Shown here: positions 1-12,960 of the stretch, one piece after another
How the letters are laid out: every line of letters begins with the position of its first letter
Position numbering within the stretch: position 1 is the first letter of the stretch
Source of the DNA: Neocallimastix lanati (nom. inval.)
Lineage: Eukaryota; Neocallimastigomycota; Neocallimastigomycetes; Neocallimastigales; Neocallimastigaceae
Length of the DNA stretch: 64,000 nt
Assembly: GCA_016946835.1 (NCBI GenBank)
Contig: JACVTC010000025.1
Span: 186,001 to 250,000 of the forward strand
Direction of reading: 5' to 3'
The notes under the pieces: model-generated
The model's input: only the letters and a program-made list of their open reading frames with translations
Databases searched by the model: none
Told to the model about the DNA's origin: nothing
Translations under genes and position numbers: made by a program

Positions 1-787
1 ATGAATTGGAATTTGCTGTATCATAATATTTATAAAGGTATTCCACTTTTCTATAATCTTTTTTGTCTAAATATTCTAAATAAAAATTTCTTGGAATGTG
101 TAATTTATTTTTTTCTGCATTAATTATATGATTAAAATTTCTTTTCGGAATACCTTTTCCATTCTTGTATAAAATAAGAAGACTTTTTATAAAGTTTGTA
201 TCAAATATATAATTTTCTAAACACATTTTGATATACTTAAATTCAAAATTACTGAGACGTTCAATTTCAAATTTTTTTAAAGAAAATCCATTTTTTAATA
301 AAAAATTTAATTTTTTCGTTGTTAATAATTCTTCCTCTCTTAATATCTCTAAAATATGTTTATCATTAATTTTAAAAAAAATATCTGCACCATTTTTAAT
401 TAAAAATTCAACGGTTTGAAAATCTGAATTATCCAATGATACTAAAGGTGGTGATTTTATACAATTATTAATATCTATTAATTCCTTTGAAATATCTATA
501 TCATTTACATTTTTTTTATCTTTGATATTGCTCTTATCGTATAAATAATACAAATGTTTAACTTCATAATTTAATGTTTTATAGTTACAATTATTATAAA
601 TTAATTTTACAATTTTTAAAGAGCAATTTAGGAATAAAGCCGTAGTAAGTAAATCAAAATTAATACTATTTAAAAAATAAATAGGTATTTCTATACTATT
701 AATAAAATCTTTTAATTTAAAGTTATTCATTTCGAGTATTTCTAAAACTAATTTCTGTTTTTCTGTAAGAATATCTACGTTTTGCAT
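1..787 (-). CDS. ankyrin-like protein, 3' end outside the window
   Basis: An uninterrupted frame runs from an ATG at 787 down to the first base of the window: 262 codons with no stop, so the C terminus lies outside. The protein opens MQNVDILTEKQKLVLEIL. It carries a helical unit around residues 35-65 (FDLLTTALFLNCSLKIVKL) and an ankyrin-like unit around residues 120-145 (SPPLVSLDNSDFQTVEFLI, then KNGADIFFKI), which matches the ankyrin hairpin pattern of a Gly-Ala-Asp turn after a leucine-rich helix. It is a clear paralog of the pseudogene at 27825-28967: both have EKQKL, FINS, FLNS, NFDLLT, NCS and EILREE in the same order. Ankyrin-type repeats bind protein partners; the partner is unknown. 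The full-length paralog suggests about 380 residues in total. No introns or signal peptide are seen. Confidence 0.85.
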   Translation of the reverse strand, partial: MQNVDILTEKQKLVLEILEMNNFKLKDFINSIEIPIYFLNSINFDLLTTALFLNCSLKIVKLIYNNCNYKTLNYEVKHLYYLYDKSNIKDKKNVNDIDISKELIDINNCIKSPPLVSLDNSDFQTVEFLIKNGADIFFKINDKHILEILREEELLTTKKLNFLLKNGFSLKKFEIERLSNFEFKYIKMCLENYIFDTNFIKSLLILYKNGKGIPKRNFNHIINAEKNKLHIPRNFYLEYLDKKDYRKVEYLYKYYDTANSNS

Positions 788-2600
788 TTTTTTTATTTTT
801 AAAAAAATTATCACAACTAAGGAGTTTGTTATTTCTTTATAATTTATTTTTTGTATAATTTTATTATGTAAAATTAAAATATTTAAATATAAATAAATAT
901 ATAAAATTTGACTAAAGGAATTATTTTTTATAACATATTAATTTTGGTTCATTTTAAATTTTTACTTTTTATTTATATTAAAATTAAAATTTTTTTAATA
1001 ATATATTTATTATTATATAAATTTTTAATTATATAAAAAATATAATGAATAAAAAATATTTTAATTAAAACTATAAATTTAATTAAAAACTTTAAAACTT
1101 TTATATTAAATAATATACATTTAAATAATTATATTTAAAGATATTTATATATTATTTAAATTATAAAATAATTAAATAGATAAAAATTATTAATTAAATT
1201 TATTTTTTAATTTAAAACCTTATTTTTATTTAAATATTGGTACTAAAATTATAATAGATATTATAATAAAACACATTAATAAAATATATTTTATAAAATT
1301 CAAAATAATATAAATATATTTATGATTTTATTTATATAATAGCATATTTTATAAATATTCCAATAATTATAAATATTTTATTTTTTTTATTAACATAAAT
1401 TATGAAAACATTACATACATATTTTTATTTATACATTAAAAAAATGTATATATATAGTTTTTTATTTTGTTAAATACTCTATAATAATAATTCAAATAAA
1501 TAAAAGTATATGGTTTTTTTTTAAAATAAAAAGATATTAAATATATTATATTTAAAAAATTTTAATAAATTAAATACAAAGAAAATCCTTTATAATAAAA
1601 TATTCTCTAATATTTTTTTAAATTTTATTTTGAATAATTTTAACAGATCAATACCTAAAAATAAAAATTAGAATTAAATTTTAAATAAATTGTTATAAAT
1701 TTTTTTTAAACTTATTTATAGAGTATATTTTTAACTATCAATTAGGTAAAAAGCGAAAAAAGAGGAATTAGAAATTTAAAAATAAATAATAATTTCTATA
1801 GTATGAAAGGAAAAAGACCAAAATTCAAGAAATTTCATTCTTTATATAATGAAATAATTATATTAATTAATTAGTGATTCTGCAATTCTTTTATTTATTA
1901 TATCAATATGCTTATATTATTTTCAATGTAACTTTATTATTAATAATTATAATATTATTTAAATAATAAATATAAATTATTTTAGAAATAATATAATATT
2001 ATGTTTATCACATTAATATGATACTTTAGAGTAAAATATTAAATAATTTAATTATAATTTATTTTGTATTTCATATTAATGTAAAAATATATTTATATAA
2101 ATTTTACTATATTATTAATTTAATTTTTTATTATTGGTTCAAATTATATTATTAATTATTTTATATTTAATGTTATTTGGAAACTTTTTGTTTTATTATC
2201 ATTTAAATTTTGTTTTTATATATAATACTATTTAATTTAAGTAGAAAAACATAATAGAATTAAATGAATAAATATTACAAATCAAATATATTTTCAAAAA
2301 AAGTAAAATATTAATTAATTTTTTTTTATTTTAGAAAATTTTAATATTATTTTAATTTAATTTCATATCATTTATATTTAATATTTTTATCCAATAATTA
2401 TATTTTTTATATAAAACTTATTATTTTAAATAACATTTAATAATAAAAATTATTTACTAAATCTAATAAAAAATTAAAAAAAATTATAAATTCACTAATA
2501 TTGTGAATATTAATAGATTTATAGTTGAAATTTACTAATAGATCAATTGAAATTTAATTTCGCTATTGACAAATTCGATTTTAATTATAAAAAATAAATA
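788..2600. other. AT-rich spacer
   Basis: About 1.8 kb of almost pure A/T sequence upstream of the ankyrin-like gene. No frame longer than chance, no recognisable RNA and no mobile-element domain were seen. The promoter of the left-edge gene presumably lies at its start, but no specific site is identifiable. Confidence 0.6.
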
Positions 2601-3399
2601 TTAAGAATATTAAATAATTAGAAACAAAAGGGTTTGGACTCATTTATTAAGATAACTTATTTAATTTAACCCTTAAGAAATTAACAAATATTTGGAAGAA
2701 AAATAACAATAATTCGACAAATAATGGAAATATTACACTAATATTCCCGCTATAAATATATTTATTAGAAAGCTATTACAGTGAACTACAACTTAAGTTA
2801 ATTACAACTTAATAGGATCATTAGGAGACGAGATATTGGAATTTAATAAGATCTTTTAGTTAAAGAAAATAATTTAATTATTTTAAATAGACTCTAAATA
2901 ATTATATAGCAATTAATATTAATAAAATATTAATTGAAGGCGTAGGACAATTATTTACGACAACGTTTTTCACAGAACTTTTCATGAACCAATTCTGGTA
3001 GTTTTTATAGTGGTTTTTTTGGTTTTCGTATTCAGGCTTTTCTTATTCATTTTCTTTTTTATGATTTTATTTATTTTATATTTTTAATTTACTTAGTTAT
3101 AATTTATTTAAGTATTTATAGATCCGTTCACTTACTTAGTTTACTTACTTAGTTCATATTAGTTTATTTACCTAATTTTTTAATAAATAATAAAAATAAT
3201 AATAAAATAAAATATAATTTTTTCTTTAAAATAAATATACTAAATTTTATTAATTTAAATAATTTATTATAAAAAGTCTTTTCTTTCGCTTCTGTATCCT
3301 CTATATATTACAAAAAAATAATGACCCAAATTGCAAAAGCGGATTTAATTTAATAAAGAACGAAATTTTTATTATTTAAAAATCAGTTTTAACAAAATT

Positions 3400-4950
3400 A
3401 ATTTTTAAATTTAATTTATATATTATATTAAAATTAAATTATTAATAATAAAATTAGATTTACGAAATTTTCAAAAAATTAAATTTTATTAATAATTTAT
3501 TAATAAATTAATATATTATTACGATAGTACAATGATATCATTGAAAAGATAACATATAACCATGTATCAATTACAACTAACAGAAGACTTTGTTACATGT
3601 TCATCTTTCAGAATTCGGATACCAGACGAATCTAACAGTTAGGCATAACTTATACTAAAACTAAACTAAAATAAAAATATTAATTATTTTATAAAACGAA
3701 CTTAAAAATAAAATTCATGATATTAATATAGTTACATGAATAAAATATATAATAATAATAAATGAAAATTAATAATATTTAATAATGTATATAATATTTA
3801 TAATATTGACATTGATATATTAATATAAGTTTGATATTAATAAAGTAAAGATTCATTTTCAAATTTTGATTTTAATTATTTTTGTTAAATTCTTTTAAAA
3901 GTTTAAAGCAATTTAAATTAGCCTCATATACCCAAGATGCTTCAGAAAAGTATAACCTTTCTATTTGATAAGACATTGAATTTTTCGATAATGTTTTCTT
4001 TTATATATGATTTTTTCAATTCATATTCTATTTCATCACTAACAATTACTGTTAGTAGAAGTTTTTTTTTCTTCCAAAGTAATTTTCATAAATCTGTTCA
4101 AGTTCATAAATATGTATTACAAGATGGATTCTGATATTTTTTGGTAAATACAACTTTATATAATTGAAGAAATTTTATTGATGAATTTACAAGAACCAAA
4201 CTTTTTTGGATTTAATTTTTTATTTCCATTATGAATTATGATTGAACTATTGATCCACTTTTTATCATCAGCTTTCAAATTTGGAACTTCAGTACGAAGT
4301 TTATTTGTAAACTCTTTTTGTTTTTTTCTTTTTGGTTGTAAATTTTCATTAAGTGTTTTAAATAATTTTGAAAGATCTTTTATGAATTTATCAGTTAGAG
4401 AAACATCTGTACTGCTTTGGGTTGTTGGTGAATATTTTGAATTTAATCCATAATTTGCATATAAGGATTAATACTTATTAGTATTTAGTTGATTTTTGAA
4501 TAGTATTGTTTTAGCAAATTTCAAAAAGAGATAGATAATTATGCCAATTTGAGACGTAAATTTAGAGTAGCACATAAGGAATTGTTATACAAAGGAGTTC
4601 ACCATTTCGGTTAAATTGTTGGTTCGGTAGTGAAAGCGAAAAGGAAGTTTAATTGAGATTTTGTGAGTTTTGAAAATAGCAGTCTAGAATCTAGAATTGA
4701 ATTAAGTACCTTTATAGGAAAGAATTTTAATTAGTTGTCTATGAAGTCTGAATATATGAGTCATGAATGCGTTAACAATATCTTCAGAAGAAGGATCATT
4801 AGGGAATGGAATGAAATGACCCATTTTAGAGAGCATACCAAACACGACAATAATATAAGTAAATCAATTGTAGAGTGAAGATCAGTTATAAAATCCATCG
4901 AAAGCGAAGGTAGAACTTTATATATAGCAAGGGGGTAACTCAGTATGTTA
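3400..4950 (-). mobile_element. old Ty3-type LTR retrotransposon fossil, 3' part
   Basis: Read on the minus strand, 4950-4580 resembles the integrase core of Ty3 elements (a stretch like SKMGHFIPFPND, then SSEDIVNAFMT). About 4250-3850 resembles the integrase C-terminal region that precedes the chromodomain in this family. The end of a family-A LTR, with its internal palindrome at 3530-3543, lies at about 3400-3575 where a 3' LTR is expected. The element is very heavily broken (many breaks) and old; the reverse transcriptase and gag are not visible here. 2600-3400 may hold further unrecognisable remains. Confidence 0.6.
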
Positions 4951-5512
4951 ACACTATTTATATAAATAATTCGTTTTACTAAAATAATTTTTTATTAACT
5001 TTAAAATTTAAAATGATTATTAGTAATAATTAATTAATATGATATTTTGAATAACTTTTATGTTAATTAAATAGTTAATAAAAGCATGAATGTTAAAATA
5101 TTTTACTAGTTCAATTCATACTTATTTATATTTTTTGGAATAATAGATAATATTCTTTAATATTAATAATATTTTAGAAAATATCAATAATATAATTAAT
5201 TTAGAAGTATTTATATTATTAATAGAAAATTGATTTAATAGATAATTATTGATTTTATATTTGAAATTTGAATCTAATTGAAAAAGAAAATATAAATAAT
5301 TCTAAAATTTGATCTTTTTGTTTTCATATGATTAAATAATTAATTAAAGAAATGTTCAATTTTCTAGATAAAGAAAATGATAGTAATTATTAATATTAAA
5401 TAATAAAATAGATATTTTTCGTAAAATGGGTTGAATCTAAAATCTAACCACTTAAGCATTAGTAATTATAACTATCGTTGAGTACTAGACAATGGTTCTA
5501 ATTTTATTGAAC

Positions 5513-6084
5513 TATAACAGGCAAGTTTAATATAAACTAAAATAACAATGAATAATTAAATGATAAAATAATTTAATACTTCTCTATTCAAGTAGTTATA
5601 TTAAGTACTAATTTTAATATAAATAATTATTTTTTAGACACTTAAGGATATAACACATCACTATTAATCTCTATTTCTTAATAATAGGTTGAGTTTTCAC
5701 AAATTAATTATATATTTATATTTAATTTTTTATTTTTATTTATTAATAAAATTATTTTGTTAATACAATTTATTTTAGTAGTAACGCTTGTGCGTTAACT
5801 ATTAAATTATATGTTTTATTTATACAATAAAATATTTTAATGATTTAATATAATTTTGGTTTATTTAAACTTAAAATACTTACTAAAAATAAATTTAAAT
5901 AAAAATAAATTTAACTTAATATAGAATTTAATAATAAAAATATAATAAAATAATTATATGCTTATCGTACAAAACTAAGCTAAGATCTTATTTGATTAGC
6001 CGGAATTTCTAACTGTTCTAAGAAATATTACGTTATCTCAATGATATCATTGAACAGGTAACATTTGACCATGTATTTGTTACT
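5513..6084 (-). repeat. family-A LTR copy
   Basis: About 570 bp sharing ordered landmarks with the best copy at 61749-62300: the early AAGTTTAATATAAACTAAAAT block, a TCTATTCAAGTAGTTAT block, a CGCTTGTGCGTTAAC block, and the closing GATTAGC...CTAACTGTT...ATCATTGAACAGGTAACAT series. It contains a 16-bp perfect palindrome at 6038-6053 (TCAATGATATCATTGA). It directly follows, in minus orientation, the integrase remains at 6150-6800, so it is probably that fossil's 3' LTR. The ends are eroded. Confidence 0.65.
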
Positions 6085-6149
6085 AGGCTTCTCCCAAGGA
6101 GCAATCTACTAATTATTGAAGACATTAACAATAAACCGGCTATAACTAA

Positions 6150-6800
6150 AATCTTGGTAATTCTCCAGCAACTTTGCATAGTAATGATTCTCATTAATCA
6201 CATCAGCGTTTACCCATATTTATTTATCATTCTTTTAAGAAACTAGGTACTAATACTGTCCTTAATGTTTTCTTGAACTTAGGATATGAATTATTACTTT
6301 ATTACCAGTAGGAGCTGGTACTAAGATTTATGATTATACATAGTAATGCTCTAATGTACTTTATATGAAATACCGGATACATGTTAAGAAATGGTGAGTG
6401 GCTAATATAATATCGGGAATTATTCTTCGCTTCATTTACATCATCATTTTATTTATTTATAAAATACATTAAATAGGTTTCTACGTTGAAATTATTCTTT
6501 TCGATTTGGCCTATAACTTCATGGTGATTGGTTGTAGTATTGCTTATCTCTGTCTCGAAGAACTCTATTAGTTCTTTCTATATCTGGCTTGTAAACAGAA
6601 TTCCTCGATCGGTAGTTACCACCTTACAGAATCCATACAATCTCTATATTTCCTTTTAGAAACGCATCAGTAGTCTCTTTTGCGTTTGGTAAATGTTTGA
6701 ATTCTATCAAGTGAACGATTTTGGTTAATTTAATAAAATAAACTATAATATTCTTTTTATCTTTGATGTATATCCGTCATCAATTCTTAATTTGGCTTTT
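6150..6800 (-). mobile_element. old Ty3-type integrase fossil
   Basis: The minus strand contains a decayed integrase core: a stretch like KIVHLIEFKHLPNAKETT is followed by a DRG-like active-site neighbourhood and a NHH-like segment. Its wording resembles the plus-strand fossil near 12000 (MTHMIEFKRLSNATKT), so both belong to one family. Heavily broken and old. The family-A LTR at 5513-6084 sits at its 3' side. Confidence 0.6.
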
Positions 6801-6951
6801 TACTTGAAAAACTTTAATAACCGATTTTAAAAACTAAAAAAATTAAAAAGAAAAAAGTATAAAAAAGAGAAGGATAAAATAATGCAGAAATTTTATTAAA
6901 TACATTTTACCTATGAAATAATACAGAAGTTATATTAAATACATTTTTTCA

Positions 6952-6979
6952 TATACCAATTAATACATTAATTGGTATA
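6952..6979. repeat. perfect 13-bp hairpin, 2-base loop
   Basis: 6952-6964 pairs perfectly with 6967-6979 (TATACCAATTAAT and its complement) around a two-base loop. It could form a cruciform or RNA hairpin. It lies between two LTR fragments; no gene is attached to it. Confidence 0.5.
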
Positions 6980-7019
6980 ATTGTTCATAATGTATATATA
7001 AACATTTTCATAGAGTTTT

Positions 7020-7525
7020 GTCATATATATAAAATTATGGCCAAATTTAATATAATTATTTCGTATTAAATTTATTTTATTATATTATTAATTTTTATGT
7101 TTAGCTAATTTTATTCCTAGATAGTTTATGCTCAAATGATTAGTAAATTAAAGTTAATTAAGTAATTAACCAATTATATAATTATTAATATACATAAGTA
7201 AATCATTTAATTGAATTTGTAAAACAAGCTTTACTATTAATGTAAATTATATTATTAAAATATTTTATTATTAAATAAAAAATAAATAACTAAAATAATA
7301 AATTATTAATACTTACTTCAAACTAAGAGTCTTATTAACAAATTATGTGAATAGTGCTGTGCTATTTTCTTTAAGCATTGAAATGTTTTTATTTATTGAA
7401 ATGTTGTAAAACCTTTCTTAGTATATTTCGAATGGTGCGATGTTAAATTATTTTTGTCTTTGTCATATGCATTATTCGATATCTTTGTTAAGTGTAAACT
7501 TACCTTTTCATAATACTATTATTCA
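7020..7525 (+). repeat. family-A LTR copy, eroded, plus orientation
   Basis: Opposite orientation to the copy at 5513-6084. Shared landmarks in order: AATGATTAGTAAAT, a TTTACTATTAATGTAAATTA block, a GAATAGTGCTGTGCTATT block (cf. AGTGCTGCGCTAT at 38431), and the closing GTAAACTTACCTTTTCATAAT. The first part is too diverged to place. No clear target duplication. Confidence 0.5.
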
Positions 7526-7734
7526 ATAACTAAATAACTAGTAATATAAAATTTAATAAATTAAACATTAAGTAATAGTTTATTTATAAGGTAATTTAAA
7601 ATTTATATATATAAATGTGATAATATTTTGTAAAAGTTTTAACATTAGGTTTGAAATTTTTGTTTTTGTACATTTAGATAATTTTTTTTTAGTTTTAAAA
7701 AAATTTTGACTTGATTTTTAGGTATAAATAGTTA

Positions 7735-8440
7735 ATTAAGTAAAGATTTATTCTCAAGTTTTGATTTTAATTATTTTATTAAATTCTTTTAAGTGTTAAG
7801 GCTATTTAAATTTGTTACAACTTCTCAAATTTTATTAAATAATTAGTGTTCTTTCTATTTTATAAGATATTAGATTAGCAGTAGTGTTTTCTTTTATTAA
7901 ATATTTTTTTTGAAGGCTTATTCTTTTTCATCATTAACAATAATAATTGGTTATAATTTTTGTTCTTTTCCAATTTGCTTTTCAAAGTATGGTTCAAATT
8001 TCAAAACATGTATGACTGGATATATCCAAAGATTCTTTGTTTGTTTTAGTTTATAGTAAACCAATTAAAATTTCTATATTATTTTGTATGGACCATGTTT
8101 TATTGGTTGTAATTTTTTATTTTCTATTAAATTATTAGTGAAATATTTATCCATACTTTATAAATTTTTTGAAAATAGGAGATAGTGTTCTGTACTTATC
8201 AGTGAGTTATTTTGCTTATTTATATCTTGTGAAATTTTTTAAGTGTTATTTTAATTTTGCAAGATTTTAAGTAAATTCGTCGACTCGGGGAATGTCAGAA
8301 TTATTTTGTTTAGCAGGGGAAGGTATTGAATTGAAATTATGATTTTTTTATTTGAATAAAAATAAGAAAATTTTGTTGAGTTTTGTTCTGAGTAAAAATA
8401 GCTAAATTTTACAAGATATAAAAATGCTTTACTAATCATT
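7735..8440 (-). mobile_element. old Ty3-type fossil, integrase C-terminal part
   Basis: This stretch is a diverged direct repeat of 3845-4480 (shared block TTTTGATTTTAATTATTTT, the AAATTCTTTTAA block, and the TATTTTATAAGA / ATTTGATAAGA block). It therefore represents the same portion of a minus-strand Ty3 element, from the integrase C-terminal region to near the 3' end. Heavily broken and old. Confidence 0.5.
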
Positions 8441-8849
8441 GCCATTAAAATACTCTAACATTTTAAATATTGTCAATTAATGGAGTTCACACACTACGTT
8501 AAACTATTTGTCGGGTAATAGATAGGAAATACAAAGTTCATGGTAATATTAAGTTAAGAATAAATTATTTTCCAAAATTTTAAAGTAAATTGAATTTAAG
8601 AACTAGAAAATAATTTAAGAAAGTAATAAATGAATACGAAAAATGAAGCAGAAACAGTATATGTAGCATAAGGTCATTTAGAGAAGGTAATGAAAATTAC
8701 AAATAAAACCATTAGAATTAGGAAGATCAATAATAAAATTTATCAAAAGAGAATCTCATGGTTTAGTAATAATTTCAAGAGTATAAAGAAGACCATAAAG
8801 TTTATGTTCTTGGAATAATAAAAGATGTCACAGTAAAGGGAGTACTGCT

Positions 8850-11800
8850 AAATGTGGAATCATTATTACTTAAGGCGGAATCAGATCGTTAGGATAATGC
8901 ACATTGTTTATCATTAGCACAACATGAAAAATAAATATTTTATTATTAAATTCTGAGTGGAATAACGCATTTTGAACAAGTCTTTGAGTCATCTTAACAG
9001 GTAATACTAGTAGAGGAAACCATAAGATAGTTGAGCATGAAAAGTTGTTGAACATCAATGAGAAAATTGATAAGTATTACAGAGACTTATCGGAATCTTT
9101 TAATTAATATATAGCCATAATGTTACCGGAGTATAGTCCATACGAATGCAAAATTGATATTGAGTCAGAAGCATCACTTTATAAAGGAACAATTTACCCT
9201 ACTAGTCCAAGATAGTAAAAAGCTTTAGAAGAATATATTAATTAAAAACTTAATCCACGTATTTATCTGTAAGTTGGAATCTCAAAAAGGTTTATCTGTG
9301 TTGTTCATACTCAAGAAATAAGGAGATTTATAACTGTGCATGGATTATAGAAAGCTTAACTAATGGACCAAATAAAATATTTATTCTCTCATTTGAATTA
9401 GTCCGGTATTTTAGGCGATGAAAGGAGCTGTTGTATTCTCAGAATTTGATCTATAGTCATCCTACAACCTGGTAATACTAAGAAAAGAAAATGAACATAA
9501 GACAATTAAACACTAAGTTTAGGCACATCGAGCATTTAATTATACTATTTATGTTGACTAATGCACCTTTAGTTTTTGGAATTTTGGGGAATTATATCTT
9601 CAGCAAGGATATCGTGAAGACTGACAAGTTTCAACAGATAACATAGTAGTGTACTTGAAAAAAGTACAGCATGTTTGAACAATACTTAAGAAGCTGATAG
9701 AACATAAACATTTCGCTAAACAAATTAAGTACGAGCTACAAAAGTTAAAAATATCATTTTTAGGCGATGTGGTCAGTAATGATGGTGTTGAAACTGACCC
9801 TAAAAAAGTAAAAGACATAGAAGAAAGCCTCATTCAGAGAACATAAATCAGATGCAAAGCTTCTAAGGCTTTGCAATTATCATAAAAATTTTATAAAAAG
9901 CTAATTCTTATTGGATTAACTTGAATTTTTCTTTGCAGTAATTTTAAATAAAGTTTAGTTATTTCTTAAAATTTCTGCATTTTATAGTTTGATGAAAATG
10001 ATTACCTTCTCCCCAGTGTAAGCTTATCCTGATTACGACAAACAGTTCTTTTAAGAATATGATGCTAGTTAATTATGTCATCGAATATGTGTTATCCCAG
10101 AAAAGTGACAATGGAGCCTTTCTCCAAATATATTATTAATCTATGACCAATAAAGCATAATTAAACTAATTGATAACAGTAAAATAACTTTTAACAAGTA
10201 AAACTGAATTTACTGAATGAAGATACTTGATTCAAGGTGCGAAGCACAATATTATTGTTTATAGCAACCACAGAAGCTTGTTAATTACTACGAAACCTCA
10301 GTTTTCAAATCCTAGGCAGATCAGATGACAAGAATTATTCTCCATGAGCTGGTTTAAAATAACTTATAGGCCTGGTAAAGCTGACGACTTCTCATGATTA
10401 GAAACTGAGAAGACATTGGGTAAGTGTAAGAATCTATAATTATTTTTAACAAAATAATTATATTTTCTTAGTAAATTTATAATAATATAACTTTATTTAA
10501 ATCATATTACTTTCGTACACTTAATTATAATTAATAATTTATTTAATACTATATTAAATATTTATTTAATTTAAATTTATTTAGATCAATAGTTTTTATA
10601 CATTTAAATAATAATAATTTATTTAATCATTCATGTAGATATTAAATTTATTAGTTTAGTAATTTAGTTAAATTAAACTATGTAACTAAAATGTTACCCT
10701 ATATTGTATAATGTATTATGTATTTTATAATGTATTTTATATTTTGTTTAATATATAATTTATTATTCTTTATATATTGTTTTCCTTATATGTAAATTCA
10801 TATTTATATAATCGAAATATCTTTTATTCTTATTTTTTTATTTTCGATCATTAGATTAGATTAACCATTCGGTTAATTAAGGTTTTTCAAATTACTTTAT
10901 ATTTGAAACTAGTAATTGGTTTTATTTAATTAATGCAATGATCGATATGGATAGAATATCGATCAAAAGCTTATCTTAGTTTTTCTATCTAATCTTTTCC
11001 TAGATAAGAGATTTGTTAAGATTAGAAAACACTTTTTTAATTATTCTTATTTTTTCAAAATTTATAAATAAGGCTTTTGAGTTCTATTTGAGAAATCAAG
11101 AGTTATTATTATAAAAGATATAATAAACAATAATAATAAAATAAATATTTTTAATTACTTTATATTAATAATAAATTAAATTGTTTATTAAAAGAATTTC
11201 TCAAAATATAAACCGACCCTCCTTTGAAATTTAGTGTTTCGTTTATTATATTTGCTATAATAAACTCAAATCAATTATATTTGAATCATAGGTAAGTATG
11301 ATTCTTTTATAATCTTTAATATTAGCAGTTAGAGCTAATATTAATGATTAATAATTTAATTACATTTTATAATTAAATTATTACAGTAAGTACGTTAATA
11401 AAAAAAATCCTATTCAAACCAGAGCAGATGATACAATATAGATTGTGAAGTGTGTTACTTGACTTTAGCTACCAATTTTGCATATGATATCAAACGGATC
11501 TTCCGATATAACAAGATTGCTCAAAAATATTCTAATATTTAACTAAAAACACAAAAATAAATAAAATAAAAATCACAGGTTGGAAGTAGATTGTTTTCTG
11601 CTAAGAAAAAAAATCTTGAACATGTTTATGTACCAATATCGTTTTTGAATACGTTTATACAATTGAACCACGACTATGAATATGAAGGTCATTTCGGCAT
11701 AGATAAAACATCAGATCTAGTCTAAATAAACTTTTACTTGCCAAAAATTAGGAAAGATATTTCAGGTTACATGAAATGTGGTAATCCCTTCTCTTCTGAA

Positions 11801-12480
11801 AAAGAGGATAGAAATAATGAATAAGGTAGAATATTAAAATTCATAGTTTCAGATTTCCTCTTTAAAGTATTTCAATTTTACTTTATAACTGAAATACCAA
11901 TTAAAATTAGAGTAAAAACCTATAATGAATACATAAGTGAAAACAAAAGAGCAAATAGGATTTTAGTATGTTGTGATAAATTAAACAAAATGACTCACAT
12001 GATAGAATTCAAGCGTCTATCTAATGCTACCAAGACAGATGATATATTAATTAAATAAATTCACAAGGTGCATAGACTTCCTAATGCTCTAATTACTTAT
12101 GTAGGAACCCAGTTTACAAGTCAGGCGTAGAAAGAAATACTAGAGTTCTAATGGGCAGAAATAAAATATGCTATCACAGATAAACAAGAAATTGTAAACA
12201 AAGTTAAAAAGAATATTGATTGTGCTTTGTAATTATATGAATTACCTATTTCTAGCTTAATTATGTTATAATAATACTATTACGGCATATACACAATTGT
12301 CCTCTTTCCATGCTTTGTATAACTACAAATTCTATAACTTCATTAAAACCCGCAGGTTTAGACCATTCGTAAGGGGAAGCAAAATGATTTATAGTTTTGC
12401 CCTTAATTTAAGAAATCTTAAATATATCTTGGAAATCGCTCAATAAGATATCTAGATAATATGATTAAAAGTAGAACTTA
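8850..12480 (+). mobile_element. old Ty3-type retrotransposon fossil interrupted by a solo LTR
   Basis: On the plus strand the order is the pol N-terminal region near 9110-9330 (a stretch like PEYSPYECKIDIESEA), reverse transcriptase about 9340-9880 (CMDYRKLN-like, then FSEFDL and a LGDVVSNDG-like segment), RNase H remains about 10010-10390, the RNase H-integrase linker about 11400-11560, integrase zinc region about 11640-11800 (YEGHFGIDKTSDL), and integrase core about 11960-12260. It is very heavily broken and old. A 961-bp solo LTR of another family inserted after the RNase H region. No gag is clearly visible upstream of 8850. Confidence 0.75.
10425..11385 (+). repeat. family-B solo LTR with 5-bp target duplication
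   Basis: Begins TGTAAGAATCTATAATT and ends AATTATTACA, so it has TG...CA ends. It is flanked by the direct repeat GTAAG at 10420-10424 and 11386-11390. It shares long blocks with 52553-53430, including GATCGAAATATCTTTTATT-like, CGATCATTAGATTAGATT, GATCGATATGGATAGAATAT and the CTTTTGAGTTC / GAGAAATCAAG block. No internal coding region remains, so this is an LTR left by recombination. It is nested in the older Ty3 fossil and hence younger than it. Confidence 0.85.
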
Positions 12481-12534
12481 TAATTAATCAAAGTAAAAGT
12501 TACAATTAATATTAGTACTATGTTTTATGTATAA

Positions 12535-12960
12535 TTCTCATTAAATATATTTTTATTATATATAAAATATAAGCATTTCTTGACTAAAGTAAAAATTATG
12601 AAAATTAAAACAACCAAAAAAATCGAGTTTATCTTTGAAATTTTGAAAGATTTAATATTTTATATGAATAAATTCTACTTGAAGAAATAAATATTTGATA
12701 TATAACTATTATTTATTTTTTTTTTTATAAAAAAACTTTAATTACTTTTTTATAATATATTAATAATATAACACATTTAAATAAATAAAGTAACGAGAGT
12801 ATCATGTTTTATTTATTTTTCTTATTAAATATATTTTTATTATATATAAAATATAAGCATTTCTTGATTAAAATAAAAATGATGAAAAATAAAACAAATA
12901 TAATGCGTTTAAGCATAATTTATGTATAACCGACATAAATATTTGTAAAATATGTATAAT
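12535..12960. repeat. satellite-like direct repeat, about 1.5 units
   Basis: A block around TTAAATATATTTTTATTATA followed by AAATATAAGCATTTCTTGA occurs at about 12539 and again at about 12829, a spacing near 290 bp. Between them lie a GAAATTTTGAAAGATTTAAT block and an AATAAAGTAACG block. A further diverged copy is at 15000-15370. The unit resembles, in length and in the AGTAACG/ATGATG landmarks, the array at 25590-26735. Confidence 0.55.

Noticed and set aside
228-419. Short plus-strand open frame
   Set aside because: Shadow of the ankyrin-like gene on the minus strand.
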